Shown here piece by piece: positions 43,357 to 52,160 of a DNA stretch of 64,000 bases (its first letter is position 1; every line of letters begins with the position of its first letter). This stretch comes from Microvirga lupini. GTDB lineage: Bacteria; Pseudomonadota; Alphaproteobacteria; Rhizobiales; Beijerinckiaceae. The notes below the pieces were generated by a model. It was given only the letters and a program-made list of their open reading frames with translations, was not told the origin of the DNA and searched no databases. The stretch covers positions 463,875 to 527,874 of the forward strand of contig NZ_JACHWB010000001.1 of the NCBI RefSeq assembly GCF_014191055.1, read 5' to 3'. The position numbers and the translations under genes were made by a program.

Positions 43357-45416
43357 ACGCCCTCGTGGGAAAGATCGTCGGTGTGGACGTGGGCGGGACC
43401 TTCACGGACCTGTTCTATTACGACGAGGACGCAGCCCGGTTCCGCACGGCAAAGGTCCCGTCGAACCGCGGTGACGAAGCGATTGGGTTTCTCGAGGGTC
43501 TGAAGACCTTCGGGCCGCTTGCGCAACTCGGCTCCATCGTGCACGGCACGACAGTGGGCACCAATGCCCTGCTCGAGCGCAAGGGCGCTCGGATCGGCCT
43601 CATCACCACCCGCGGGTTCCGGGACGTGCTTGAGATGCGCCGTCGGGATCGCCGGCACACCTGGGGGCTCTGGGGCGATTTCGTGCCGGTCGTCGACCGG
43701 GACCTGCGCCTCGAAGTCGTCGAGCGCACCATGGCTGATGGGACCATCCGGGAGGAGATCGATCCGGACGAGGTCAAAAACATTGCCCAGGTACTCCTAG
43801 CACGCGGCGCCGAGGCTCTCGCGATCGTTTTCATTAACGCTTATGCCAATCCTGCGAACGAACTAAAGGCGCTTGCCGCAGCCCGGGAGGTATGGCCGAA
43901 CGAGAACATCGAGTGCTCGGCTCAGATCCTGCCTGAAATCCGTGAATTCGAGCGCACCTCGACCACGGCGCTCAACGCCTACCTCCAGCCGGTCGTGGGC
44001 AGTTACCTGGGCAAGTTGAATCAGGCTCTGGCCCACGAGAAGTTCTCGGGAAGGTTCCACATCGTTCAGTCGAATGGTGGCGTCATGTCGACCGCCACGG
44101 CCCGGCGACTGCCTGTGCGCACAGCTCTGTCCGGGCCTGCCGCAGGCGTGATCGCTGCTGCTGCCATCGCGAAAGCCGCAGGCTTTCCTGATGTGATCAC
44201 GGGGGATCTTGGCGGAACCTCCTTCGATGTGTCGATCGTGGTCGAGGGCGAGACGGCACTGGCGGCCCAGACCACCATCGATTTCGGCCTCGTCATCCGC
44301 ACTCCGATGATCGAGATCACCACGATTGGTGCTGGCGGCGGCTCGATTGCCCATGTGGATGCGGGCGGGCTGCTTCAGGTCGGGCCTGAGAGCGCAGGAT
44401 CGCGCCCAGGGCCGGTAGCCTATGGGCAAGGCAACACGCGTCCGACGCTCACCGATGCCAATGTGGTGCTGGGTCGCATCAATGCCGAGCGTCCCATAGG
44501 CGGCAAGCTCGCGCGTCTGGACGTCGAGGCAGCGAAGGCTGCCATCACGAAATACGTAGCGGAGCCGCTCGGGATCGACCCCATGCAGGCGGCGGAGGCC
44601 ATCGTGCGGGTCGCCAACGGCAAGATGGCTGGCGCCATCCGCCTCGTCTCCATTGAGCGCGGGCATGACCCTGGTCGCTTCGCCGCCGTCCCGTTCGGCG
44701 GCGGAGGAGCTCTGCATGTGGGAGCGCTGATCAAGGATGTGGGCCTGAAGGCCGCTCTCGTGCCACGCTATCCGGGCGTGACCTCCGCGTTGGGCTGTGT
44801 CATCGCGGACATCCGACACGATCAGGTACAAACGGTGAATCTGCTCCTCGACCAACTCGATGCCGCGGCTCTCGATCAGCGTATGGTCGAGGAGGCAGAA
44901 GCGTCCCGCGTGGTCGTGGAGGAGGCTGGTCTTTCGGTCGAGCGGATCGACATCCTGTTCGAGCTCGACATGCACTATGTGGGCCAGACCCACACGGTCA
45001 GTGTTCCGCTCCCCGTCTCGCTTCAGAGCGGAACGACAGGGGTCGATGCGTCCATCGTCAGGGAAGCCTTCGAGCGGGCGTACCAAGCCTCGTTCAGCCG
45101 CCTCTTGCCCAGTGTACCGGCAAAGATCGTCAACCTGCGTACGGCCGCGGTGGGACGCAGGCCTCATTTCGATCTCGCATCTCTCGCGCCTGAGGCTTCC
45201 GCGACTATCGAGCAGGCAAGGCTCGGCAGCCGTCCGGTCTGGTTCGATGGCGATTGGCATGACACCGCGATTTATGCGAGGCTGGACCTGCCGATCGGTG
45301 CGGTCGTGCATGGGCCAGCCATTCTCGAACAGCCGGACGCGACCACCGTCATCGATCCGGATCTCATTGCGCGTGTGGATGATTTCGGCAACATCATCGT
45401 GGAGCGCGCCACATGA
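43353..45416 (+). CDS. hyuA: Hydantoinase A/oxoprolinase family ATP-binding subunit (HyuA)
   Basis: A 687-aa ASKHA-fold subunit. VGVDVGGTFTDLFYYDED at the N-terminus is the phosphate-binding motif. GTTVGTNALLERKGARIGLI is near residue 65. GDLGGTSFDVSIVVEGETAL near residue 285 and GAGGGSIAHVDAGGLLQVGP near residue 325 complete the nucleotide site. It overlaps hyuB and the next gene by ATGA, which argues for a fixed complex. Likely role: phosphorylating a lactam or imide carbonyl before hydrolysis by HyuB. Confidence 0.88.
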   Translation: MNALVGKIVGVDVGGTFTDLFYYDEDAARFRTAKVPSNRGDEAIGFLEGLKTFGPLAQLGSIVHGTTVGTNALLERKGARIGLITTRGFRDVLEMRRRDRRHTWGLWGDFVPVVDRDLRLEVVERTMADGTIREEIDPDEVKNIAQVLLARGAEALAIVFINAYANPANELKALAAAREVWPNENIECSAQILPEIREFERTSTTALNAYLQPVVGSYLGKLNQALAHEKFSGRFHIVQSNGGVMSTATARRLPVRTALSGPAAGVIAAAAIAKAAGFPDVITGDLGGTSFDVSIVVEGETALAAQTTIDFGLVIRTPMIEITTIGAGGGSIAHVDAGGLLQVGPESAGSRPGPVAYGQGNTRPTLTDANVVLGRINAERPIGGKLARLDVEAAKAAITKYVAEPLGIDPMQAAEAIVRVANGKMAGAIRLVSIERGHDPGRFAAVPFGGGGALHVGALIKDVGLKAALVPRYPGVTSALGCVIADIRHDQVQTVNLLLDQLDAAALDQRMVEEAEASRVVVEEAGLSVERIDILFELDMHYVGQTHTVSVPLPVSLQSGTTGVDASIVREAFERAYQASFSRLLPSVPAKIVNLRTAAVGRRPHFDLASLAPEASATIEQARLGSRPVWFDGDWHDTAIYARLDLPIGAVVHGPAILEQPDATTVIDPDLIARVDDFGNIIVERAT

Positions 45417-46027
45417 TCGGGTCTGCCACCCCGGTAGAGCGCACTGCGCTCCTCATTATCGATCTTCAGAACGACTTCCTCCATCCAAAGGGCGCTTATG
45501 GTCGGGCGGGGCAGGGAGCACCTGAAATCGCTGCTCTTCCAGAGCGACTGAAACCGCTTGCCGACCTGTTGCGCGCCAAGGGCGGCTATGTCGTCTCAAC
45601 GCAGTTCACCCTAGTGCCCGCAAGAGGAGGCGAGCCGCTGATCTCTCCGCATCTCAAGCAACTCAGGCCCTTTCTCGAGAAGGGGGATTTTCAGCCTGGT
45701 GCTTGGGGGCATCAGCTCGTGGACATGTTGCAGCCAGCAGATCTGAGCATCGAGAAGATCGCGTACTCAGCCTTCTACATGACCCGCCTTGAATGGGTGC
45801 TGCGCAAGTGCGGCATCGAGAGACTTCTCGTCTGCGGCATTGTCACCAATGGCGGCGTCGCATCGACCGTGCGTGATGCACATGTGCGCGACTTCGACAC
45901 CATTGTTCTCGAAGACGGCTGCGCAGCCTTCTCGCCTGCCGTGCATGACACGGCCATTGAAGCATTGCGGCCAGTCTGCCGAATCGCTTCCATTTCCGAG
46001 ATCATGAGAGAGATCGAAGGCGCATGA
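45413..46027 (+). CDS. Isochorismatase-family protein lacking the catalytic cysteine
   Basis: A 204-aa isochorismatase-fold protein. ALLIIDLQNDFLHPKGAYGR near residue 10 gives the catalytic aspartate, and EKIAYSAFYMTRLEWVL near residue 115 gives a lysine. The third triad position reads VCGIVTNGGVASTVRDAHVR, with Gly where the amidase branch has Cys (TNxCVxST). Isochorismatases proper (EntB, PhzD) also have Gly there. It may therefore act on an enol ether or another non-amide bond, or use other residues. It is linked to hyuA and the flavoprotein gene by 4-nt overlaps on both sides. Confidence 0.83.
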   Translation: MIGSATPVERTALLIIDLQNDFLHPKGAYGRAGQGAPEIAALPERLKPLADLLRAKGGYVVSTQFTLVPARGGEPLISPHLKQLRPFLEKGDFQPGAWGHQLVDMLQPADLSIEKIAYSAFYMTRLEWVLRKCGIERLLVCGIVTNGGVASTVRDAHVRDFDTIVLEDGCAAFSPAVHDTAIEALRPVCRIASISEIMREIEGA

Positions 46028-47436
46028 GCATTCTTTCGGCGGAAGGATTTGCCTTCGACGCGAAGGCTCCAGTAATCATCATCGGTGCTGGTGCAGCGGG
46101 CCTTGTTGCGGCCCTGTCGGCATGCGAGGCCGGACAGGATGTCCTGGTTCTCGAACGTGATTCCGTGCCGCGCGGCTCGACGGCTCTCTCAGCCGGATTG
46201 ATTCCCGCTCCTGGCACACGGTGGCAGAAAGCGGCCGGCATCGTCGACAGCCCGGAATTGTTCGGCAGCGATATCGGCGCCAAGGCGAGTGGTGAGCCGG
46301 ATCCCTTGCTCGTGAAGACAGTGACGAAGGCGATAGGCCCGACGATCGAGTGGCTTGCGGATCGCTACGGCCTGCCATTCTCACTGATTGAGGACTTTCG
46401 CTATCCCGGACATTCCGTCTGCCGTATGCACGGCCTGCCAAGCCGATCCGGCGGGGAGCTGGTCGACCGCCTACGGGAGGCAGTAGCTTATGCGGGCGTT
46501 GAGCTTCTCTGCGACGCCCGTGTCACATCCTTGTTCGCAGAGCCAGACGGCAGGATCGCCGGAGTGGAAGTTAAGCGCCCCGATGGATCGAAGGAACTGA
46601 TCGGGTGTGTGACGCTTATCCTCGCCTGCAATGGTTATGGCGGTAACAAGGATCTCGTACAGCGTCACATTCCTGAACTCGGAACCGCCCTTTACTTCGG
46701 CCACGAGGGCAATCAGGGCGATGCCCTGCTCTGGGGGCAGGCGCTAGGGGCTGGCACACGGCACCTGTCGGGACACCAGGGACATGGGTCGGTCGCGCAT
46801 CCTCATGGCATCCTCATCACATGGGCGACGATCACAGAAGGTGGGTTTCAGGTGAACCTACGCGGCGAGCGCTTCTCCGACGAAAGCCACGGCTATTCCG
46901 AGCAGGCGGCTGTCGTGCTGCGGCAACCGCAGGGACTTGCCTGGACGATCTTCGATGAGCGCATCGCTGGCATCGCCCGTCAGTTCGAGGATTTTCGACA
47001 GGCGGAAGCGCTTGGCGCCATTCTGACAGCAGAAACCGTCAAGGATCTCGCGAGCCAGATGAGCATCCCGGTCGAAAACCTCAAGGCAACCTTCGCGGAG
47101 GTCGATGCGCTGAAGCACGCCGAGACATCAGATCGCTTCGGGCGCAGATTCTCCGGCGCGCCATCTCTGCAAACCCCATATCATGCCGTGAAAGTCACCG
47201 GAGCACTGTTCCATACCCAAGGAGGACTCGTGGTCGATGGCGACGCCCGCGTCATGCGCGAGAACGGAACGGCACTGCCCAACCTCTTCGCTGTCGGCGG
47301 AGCGGCCTGCGGTGTTTCAGGCTCCAAAGCAGAAGGCTATCTGTCCGGCAATGGACTTCTTTCAGCCGTCGCCCTAGGCCGGGTGGCTGGCATCGCGGCC
47401 GCCCGATCAGGGCCAATGCGGCAAGAACACAGCTGA
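46024..47436 (+). CDS. FAD-dependent oxidoreductase, succinate dehydrogenase/fumarate reductase flavoprotein family
   Basis: A 470-aa flavoprotein. VIIIGAGAAGLVAALSACEA near residue 17 is the dinucleotide motif, followed by VLVLERDSVPRGSTALSAGL. FHTQGGLVVDGDARVMRENG near residue 395 and GVSGSKAEGYLSGNGLLSAV at the C-terminus fit soluble fumarate reductase or 3-ketosteroid dehydrogenase-like enzymes. The Ser/Thr-rich GSTALSAG is the covalent-free FAD contact. No signal peptide or haem domain. It would reduce or oxidise a C=C bond next to a carboxylate. Last gene of the operon. Confidence 0.84.
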   Translation: MSILSAEGFAFDAKAPVIIIGAGAAGLVAALSACEAGQDVLVLERDSVPRGSTALSAGLIPAPGTRWQKAAGIVDSPELFGSDIGAKASGEPDPLLVKTVTKAIGPTIEWLADRYGLPFSLIEDFRYPGHSVCRMHGLPSRSGGELVDRLREAVAYAGVELLCDARVTSLFAEPDGRIAGVEVKRPDGSKELIGCVTLILACNGYGGNKDLVQRHIPELGTALYFGHEGNQGDALLWGQALGAGTRHLSGHQGHGSVAHPHGILITWATITEGGFQVNLRGERFSDESHGYSEQAAVVLRQPQGLAWTIFDERIAGIARQFEDFRQAEALGAILTAETVKDLASQMSIPVENLKATFAEVDALKHAETSDRFGRRFSGAPSLQTPYHAVKVTGALFHTQGGLVVDGDARVMRENGTALPNLFAVGGAACGVSGSKAEGYLSGNGLLSAVALGRVAGIAAARSGPMRQEHS

Positions 47437-47450
47437 GAGTTGCCGCACAT

Positions 47451-47490
47451 GCGTGTCGGCGCCGCTCAGCTGCCATTTTAGGCGACACGC
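47451..47490. terminator. Inverted repeat between convergent genes, possible bidirectional terminator
   Basis: GCGTGTCG (47451-47458) and CGACACGC (47483-47490) are perfect inverse complements separated by 24 nt. They lie in the 72-nt gap between the flavoprotein gene and the converging M20 gene. There is no strong U-tract, so termination is only suggested. Confidence 0.4.
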
Positions 47491-47508
47491 CGGGCCAGGA
47501 GAGCCGGG

Positions 47509-48666
47509 CTACGCTGGTAAGCGCTGCCGGATAATGGCGACATGAAAGCGTGCGCCATGGAGCAACCCGTCATCGTTGAAGTCATAGGCCGGGTTGTGCA
47601 GAGGTGCGGAGTCCTTGCCGTTGCCGACGAAGGCGAAGCAGCCTGGCACGTGCTCCAGAAAGCGGGCAAAGTCCTCCGAGCCGGTCATCGGCTCGCAGGC
47701 AGTCGAGACGTGCTCCGGTTCGAACACCGTCCGGGCAGCCGCGAGAGCTTCGTTCACCAGGGCGGCATCGTTCAGGAGCGGCACAAACTCACGCGTGTAG
47801 GTCACCTCGACTGCAACGTTGTAGGACAGGGCCGTTCCTTGAGCGATGATGCGCATCTGCTTCTCGATCTCGGCACTGACCTCCGGCTGGAAGCTGCGGG
47901 CATCGCCGAGAATGCGAGCAAGCCTGGGCAGTGCGTTGCGGGTACCGTCCGTGGTCAACTCGGTCACCGACACGACGCCGATATCAGTCGGGCTGAGGCG
48001 TCGCGAGACGATGGTCTGGAGGTTCATCACCGTGGCACAGGCGGCAACCAGAACCTCGCTGCCCCAGTGCGGCCGGGCGGCATGCCCGCCGATGCCTTTC
48101 AAGACAATCTCGAAGTTGTCCTCCGCCGACATGATCGGTCCCACGCGGGTCTGGAAATGCCCGACCGGAAGGCCTGGCATATTGTGCAGGCCGTAGATCT
48201 CCTCGAACGGGAAACACTCCATCAGCCCGTCGGCCAGCATGGCGAGCGCGCCCTTGCCCCATTCCTCGGCGGGCTGGAAGATGAAGCGCACGGTGCCGTC
48301 GAATCCGCCTTCCTCGGCGAGGAGCTTGGCTGCCCCGAGAAGCATGGCGGTGTGGCCGTCATGACCGCAGGCGTGCATCGTACCGGGGTTCTGCGAGCGA
48401 TAGTCCTGCGTGCCCTGCTCGCCGATGCGCAGGGCATCCATGTCGGCCCGGAGCGCGATGGCCCGGTTGCCGCTGCCGCGCTTGAGCGTGCCGACAACCC
48501 CGGTGCGGCCCACGCCCTCGGCGACCTCGTCGAAGCCGAACTCCCGCAACTTTGCGGCCACGAAGGCACTGGTGCGCTTCTCCTCGAAGCCGAACTCGGG
48601 ATGTGCGTGCAGGTCACGCCGCCAGGCAGTCATGTCTCGTGCGAGGGCATCCAGATCCATGGCCAT
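47509..48666 (-). CDS. M20-family amidohydrolase (hippurate hydrolase/aminoacylase type)
   Basis: A 385-aa cytoplasmic metallopeptidase. LHAHPEFGFEEKRTSAFVA opens the family pattern, GTMHACGHDGHTAMLLGAAK near residue 97 holds metal ligands, FQPAEEWGKGALAMLADGLM near residue 128 holds the catalytic glutamate, and GIGGHAARPHWG near residue 185 is the dimer-domain histidine. ATG 48666 follows CCAGGAGAGACACT; a codon two later is also ATG. The family removes acyl groups from N-acyl amino acids. It is the last gene of a leftward set with the allantoate-type hydrolase and the diaminopropionate lyase, so an N-acylated diamino acid is a plausible substrate. Confidence 0.86.
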   Translation of the reverse strand: MAMDLDALARDMTAWRRDLHAHPEFGFEEKRTSAFVAAKLREFGFDEVAEGVGRTGVVGTLKRGSGNRAIALRADMDALRIGEQGTQDYRSQNPGTMHACGHDGHTAMLLGAAKLLAEEGGFDGTVRFIFQPAEEWGKGALAMLADGLMECFPFEEIYGLHNMPGLPVGHFQTRVGPIMSAEDNFEIVLKGIGGHAARPHWGSEVLVAACATVMNLQTIVSRRLSPTDIGVVSVTELTTDGTRNALPRLARILGDARSFQPEVSAEIEKQMRIIAQGTALSYNVAVEVTYTREFVPLLNDAALVNEALAAARTVFEPEHVSTACEPMTGSEDFARFLEHVPGCFAFVGNGKDSAPLHNPAYDFNDDGLLHGARFHVAIIRQRLPA

Positions 48667-48685
48667 AGTGTCTCTCCTGGTTCGG

Positions 48686-49921
48686 CTATTCGGCTGCGAG
48701 GCGGGTAACCACGTCGAGCAGGATATTGGCGCCCGCGACGAGATCGGCTTCCGGGGTATGCTCGTGCGGATTGTGGCTGATGCCACCGGTGCTCGGCACG
48801 AAGATCATGGCTGAGGGCGCCACTCGGGCGATCATCTGCGCATCGTGGCCGGCCCCGGAGGTCATGCGCTTCGAGGCCAGTCCGCGCTTGCGGGCGGCAT
48901 CCTCCACCAGCTCCACGATCCTGCGATCGAAGGCCACCGGTTCAAACCGCGCCAGCCGCTCGACCGAGATCGTCACCTCCTCGGTGGCCGCGAGCCCCTT
49001 CAGGTAGGACGCAAGAGCCGCTTCCTCTGCCTGGAGGCGCCCTTCGTCGGGATCGCGCAGATCAACCGTGAAGGTGGCGCGGGAGGGAATGACGTTGATC
49101 GCATTCGGCTCGAAGCTCATGCAGCCCACCGTCGCCACGGTGGGTGTGTTCGCGTTGCGGGCCCGGTCGCGCAGGAAGGTGACCACGCGGGCTGCGGCAT
49201 GACCGGCATCCCGGCGCATCGACATCGGCGTCGTGCCGGCATGGTTGGCTTCATCCTCGACGGTGATCCTCTGCCATGAGATGCCCTGGAGGTTCTCGAC
49301 CGCGCCGATGGGCACACCCTCGCGTTCGAGCACGGGTCCCTGTTCGATATGCAGCTCGACATAGGCATACGGCTTGAGGAACCCTGGCTCTTCCGATCCG
49401 GCATAGCCGATCCGCTCAAGCTCTGCCCCGAGCATCGTGCCATCGGTGCCGGCCGTCGCCAGCGCCTCCTCGACCGGGAGCCCGCCGGCATAGACGAGTG
49501 AACCCATCATGTCGGGCGCATAGCGCACGCCCTCCTCGTTGGTGAAGGCAGCGACAGCAATGGGCCGTGCGGGAACGAAGCCAGCAGCCTTCAGGGCCTC
49601 GATTACAGCCAGCCCTGAGAGCACGCCATAGCAGCCGTCGTAGATACCGGCATTGATGACAGTGTCGATGTGCGAGCCGAGCAGGACAGGAGCGTCGTCG
49701 GCATTCTTATGATCCTTCCAGATCCCGAAGATGTTGCCGATGCGGTCAACGGCGACCTCCAGGCCTGCGCTGCGGATCCAGGCCACAAAGGCGTCACGTC
49801 CGGCCTTGTCGGCGTCGGAGCCGGCGAGCCGGACCAACATGCCGTTGTCGTCGCGGCCGATCTGTCCGAGTTCCCGGAGCCGTTCAAGCAGTCGCGCTGC
49901 GTCGATGGAAAACGTTGTCAT
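48686..49921 (-). CDS. M20-family Zn-dependent hydrolase (allantoate amidohydrolase/N-carbamoyl-L-amino-acid hydrolase type)
   Basis: A 411-aa enzyme. LLGSHIDTVINAGIYDGCYG near residue 80 and FTNEEGVRYAPDMMGSLVYA near residue 128 are typical of carbamoylases. YVELHIEQGPVLEREGVPIG is near residue 190, and HNPHEHTPEADLVAGANILL is C-terminal. All metal-ligand motifs are visible. It shares ATGA with the ammonia-lyase gene upstream and is followed after 19 nt by the second M20 gene. It probably cleaves a carbamoyl, oxalyl or ureido group from a substrate related to 2,3-diaminopropionate. Confidence 0.86.
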   Translation of the reverse strand: MTTFSIDAARLLERLRELGQIGRDDNGMLVRLAGSDADKAGRDAFVAWIRSAGLEVAVDRIGNIFGIWKDHKNADDAPVLLGSHIDTVINAGIYDGCYGVLSGLAVIEALKAAGFVPARPIAVAAFTNEEGVRYAPDMMGSLVYAGGLPVEEALATAGTDGTMLGAELERIGYAGSEEPGFLKPYAYVELHIEQGPVLEREGVPIGAVENLQGISWQRITVEDEANHAGTTPMSMRRDAGHAAARVVTFLRDRARNANTPTVATVGCMSFEPNAINVIPSRATFTVDLRDPDEGRLQAEEAALASYLKGLAATEEVTISVERLARFEPVAFDRRIVELVEDAARKRGLASKRMTSGAGHDAQMIARVAPSAMIFVPSTGGISHNPHEHTPEADLVAGANILLDVVTRLAAE

Positions 49922-51123
49922 GCGTCTGCCCCTCTGGTGGTTGCGACGGCGTCAGGCCGCATCCCGACCAGTTCCGCGTAGCGCACCGGATCGGTTGCGC
50001 CTTCGGTGTTGATGACGAAGACCCGCGACATTTCGCTGAGGTGAAGCGCTGCTTGGATTTCAGGGGCCGCAGCGGCGCGAATGAGACCGGCAAGGCCTGC
50101 CCCACCGCTCTCGCCCGCCACGATGGTCGGGTCATCCCCGACGGGACGGGCGAGGCGGTTCATCACCGCGATCGCATCCCTCTCGTCGACGGTCATGAAG
50201 GCATCAGCAACGCGGGACAGTATCCGCCAAGCGACGAGAGACGGCTCGTAGCATTCGAGCATCGCCATGACGGTGGGTTCACCGTGCTCGATCTTGACCG
50301 GGTGCCCCGCCCGTGCGCTCTCGTAAAGGCAGGCGGCGCGGGCGGGATCGACCACGATGAAGGTCGGCCGCAGGTCCCCAAAGGCGAGAGCGAGATGCCC
50401 TGCGACCGCAGCCGCGACGCCGCCGACGCCTGCCTGCACGAACACATGGGTCGGGGGGGTGGGAAGCTGGCGCAGGGCCTCGCGCACCATGGCGGTGTAG
50501 CCCTGCATGACCAGACCAGGAATGCGCTCATACCCCGGCCACGAGGTATCCGAGACGACGGTCCAGCCCTTCTCTGTCGCGACACGTGCCGCCTCTGCGA
50601 CCGAGTCGTCATAGGTGCCTTCGACCCGGATCATCCGGGCGCCAAAGCGGGCGATGGCCGCCACACGCTCGTCGCTGACGCCGGAATGCACGAAGATGGT
50701 GGCCCTGGCGCCAACCAGTTGCGCACCTTGAGCGACCGAGCGCCCGTGATTGCCGTCCGTGGCACAGGCAACCGTCATTCCGGACGCGATGGCGTGAACT
50801 TCGGTTGTGTGCAACTCGGCGACATCGACCGCGCGTTTCAGTCGACGACTGGCCTCCTCCAGCACGAGACGGATAACCGCGTAGGAGCCACCCAGCGCTT
50901 TGAAGCTACCGAGGCCAAGCCGGAAGCCCTCGTCCTTGATGTGGACCGTGCTCACACCGAGTTCGGCGGCCAGGCCGGGAAGAGCGTGTAGAGGTGTCGG
51001 GACATGGTTGTGACGATAGCTGAGGTAGCGTTCGACCTCTTTGGCCGCGGTTACACCCAGGATCTCGGCATCCGCCGGATCGAGTGGCTTGCGGTAGTCG
51101 GGGTGCTGGTTGGGCAGGAACAT
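49918..51123 (-). CDS. dpaL: Diaminopropionate ammonia-lyase (PLP fold type II)
   Basis: A 401-aa PLP enzyme. IKDEGFRLGLGSFKALGGSY near residue 63 carries the Schiff-base lysine. VACATDGNHGRSVAQGAQLV near residue 118 and VQAGVGGVAAAVAGHL are the phosphate-binding loops. N-terminal HPDYRKPLDP and the overall length match YgeX-type enzymes, which split 2,3-diaminopropionate to pyruvate and ammonia. It is the first gene of the leftward operon, and an Lrp/AsnC regulator diverges from it 108 nt away. Confidence 0.88.
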   Translation of the reverse strand: MFLPNQHPDYRKPLDPADAEILGVTAAKEVERYLSYRHNHVPTPLHALPGLAAELGVSTVHIKDEGFRLGLGSFKALGGSYAVIRLVLEEASRRLKRAVDVAELHTTEVHAIASGMTVACATDGNHGRSVAQGAQLVGARATIFVHSGVSDERVAAIARFGARMIRVEGTYDDSVAEAARVATEKGWTVVSDTSWPGYERIPGLVMQGYTAMVREALRQLPTPPTHVFVQAGVGGVAAAVAGHLALAFGDLRPTFIVVDPARAACLYESARAGHPVKIEHGEPTVMAMLECYEPSLVAWRILSRVADAFMTVDERDAIAVMNRLARPVGDDPTIVAGESGGAGLAGLIRAAAAPEIQAALHLSEMSRVFVINTEGATDPVRYAELVGMRPDAVATTRGADA

Positions 51124-51231
51124 CGCCGTCCTTCATCACTGAGATGGCGAGAAGATATTGCACTTGGTACGAGAAAGGCGCTCTATTTATGCCCGCAGAA
51201 TGAAAGATTTTTTCGCGTCAATGGAGCGGTG

Positions 51232-51717
51232 GTGTCCAAATCCTTGTCATCGATCACCCTCGACAGCTTCGATCTCGCGATCCTGAATATCCTTCAGCGG
51301 GACAACTCGACCCCGCAGCGGATGATCGGCGAGGCTGTCAACCTATCAGCGCCTGCCGTGCAGCGCCGCATCCGGCGGATGGAGGAGGCCGGGGTCATCC
51401 AAGCCAATGTCGCAGTTGTCGATCCAGCCCAAGTTGGGCAATCCATCACCATCTTCGTCGAGGTCGAGGTGATCAGTGAGACTGCGGAGTTGATCGATGC
51501 CGCCAAGCGGGAGTTCGCTTCGATTTCGGAGGTGCAGCAGTGTTACTACGTCACCGGAGAGGCGGACTTCGTTCTGGTGGTCGTGGTCCCGACGATGAAC
51601 GCCTACGAGGCCCTGACGCGGCGCCTGTTCTTCGGCAACAACAACGTGAAGCGGTTCCGCACCTTCGTGACCATGGACCGCGTCAAGGTCGGATTGGCGG
51701 TTCCGCTCCCAGGATGA
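51232..51717 (+). CDS. Lrp/AsnC-family transcriptional regulator
   Basis: From GTG 51232, with GGAG five bases upstream, the protein is 161 aa, the normal family length. HTH: LDSFDLAILNILQRDNSTPQ and AVNLSAPAVQRRIRRMEEAG. RAM ligand domain: VGQSITIFVEVEVISETAEL and CYYVTGEADFVLVVVVPTMN. It diverges from the diaminopropionate lyase gene and is the likely sensor of that amino acid or of a related one. The shared gap includes AT-rich GAATGAAAGATTTTTTCGCG, a possible binding site. Confidence 0.86.
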   Translation: MSKSLSSITLDSFDLAILNILQRDNSTPQRMIGEAVNLSAPAVQRRIRRMEEAGVIQANVAVVDPAQVGQSITIFVEVEVISETAELIDAAKREFASISEVQQCYYVTGEADFVLVVVVPTMNAYEALTRRLFFGNNNVKRFRTFVTMDRVKVGLAVPLPG

Positions 51718-52160
51718 ATCATTGCATCGAGGCCTGTGGGCTCTCGAGCAAAGGAATGACGGCTCCTGTCACATTTCGGATCTTGGCCCAAGTTCTGCTT
51801 TCACATCGAATGCGGTCATTGATCCAATCAGCGCGACGTGTCCGTTTGTTACAAACAGGCAATTCAATCTAATATTCACGCTATACGCATCCGGTATACC
51901 GCCACCTGCAATGCTTCCGATAAACCCTCCTTCCAACTTCACGACACAAAATCCTCCGGCGGCGGGTTCGGTAGCGGTGGCGGTCTTGGAGAGTATCGAC
52001 CTTCTATAGGGTGGCCTCAATCGCGGCGTTGGTCGGCGTTTACCCGTTGTACGGACCCGGCTTGTTATCCTTAACTGAAGGGAAGGGGCGGCCGATAATT
52101 TACAGAGTTCTTGGGCTTTGAGTATACCCCTTGCTTGGGTAGGGGGCAGATACTCAGATC
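51718..52160. other. 443-nt stretch without a supported gene
   Basis: Open frames exist on both strands here (for example 51769-52020 minus), but none has a ribosome-binding site or a recognisable family. Base composition is lower in GC than its neighbours. No match to the tRNA-Ser 3' end was seen by eye. It may contain decayed coding sequence at the edge of an accessory segment. Confidence 0.4.

Noticed and set aside
51769..52020. An 83-codon minus-strand frame and an overlapping 95-codon plus-strand frame, faintly phage-structural in look
   Set aside because: Both strands are open over the same DNA, there is no ribosome-binding site and no clear family match, so neither can be supported.
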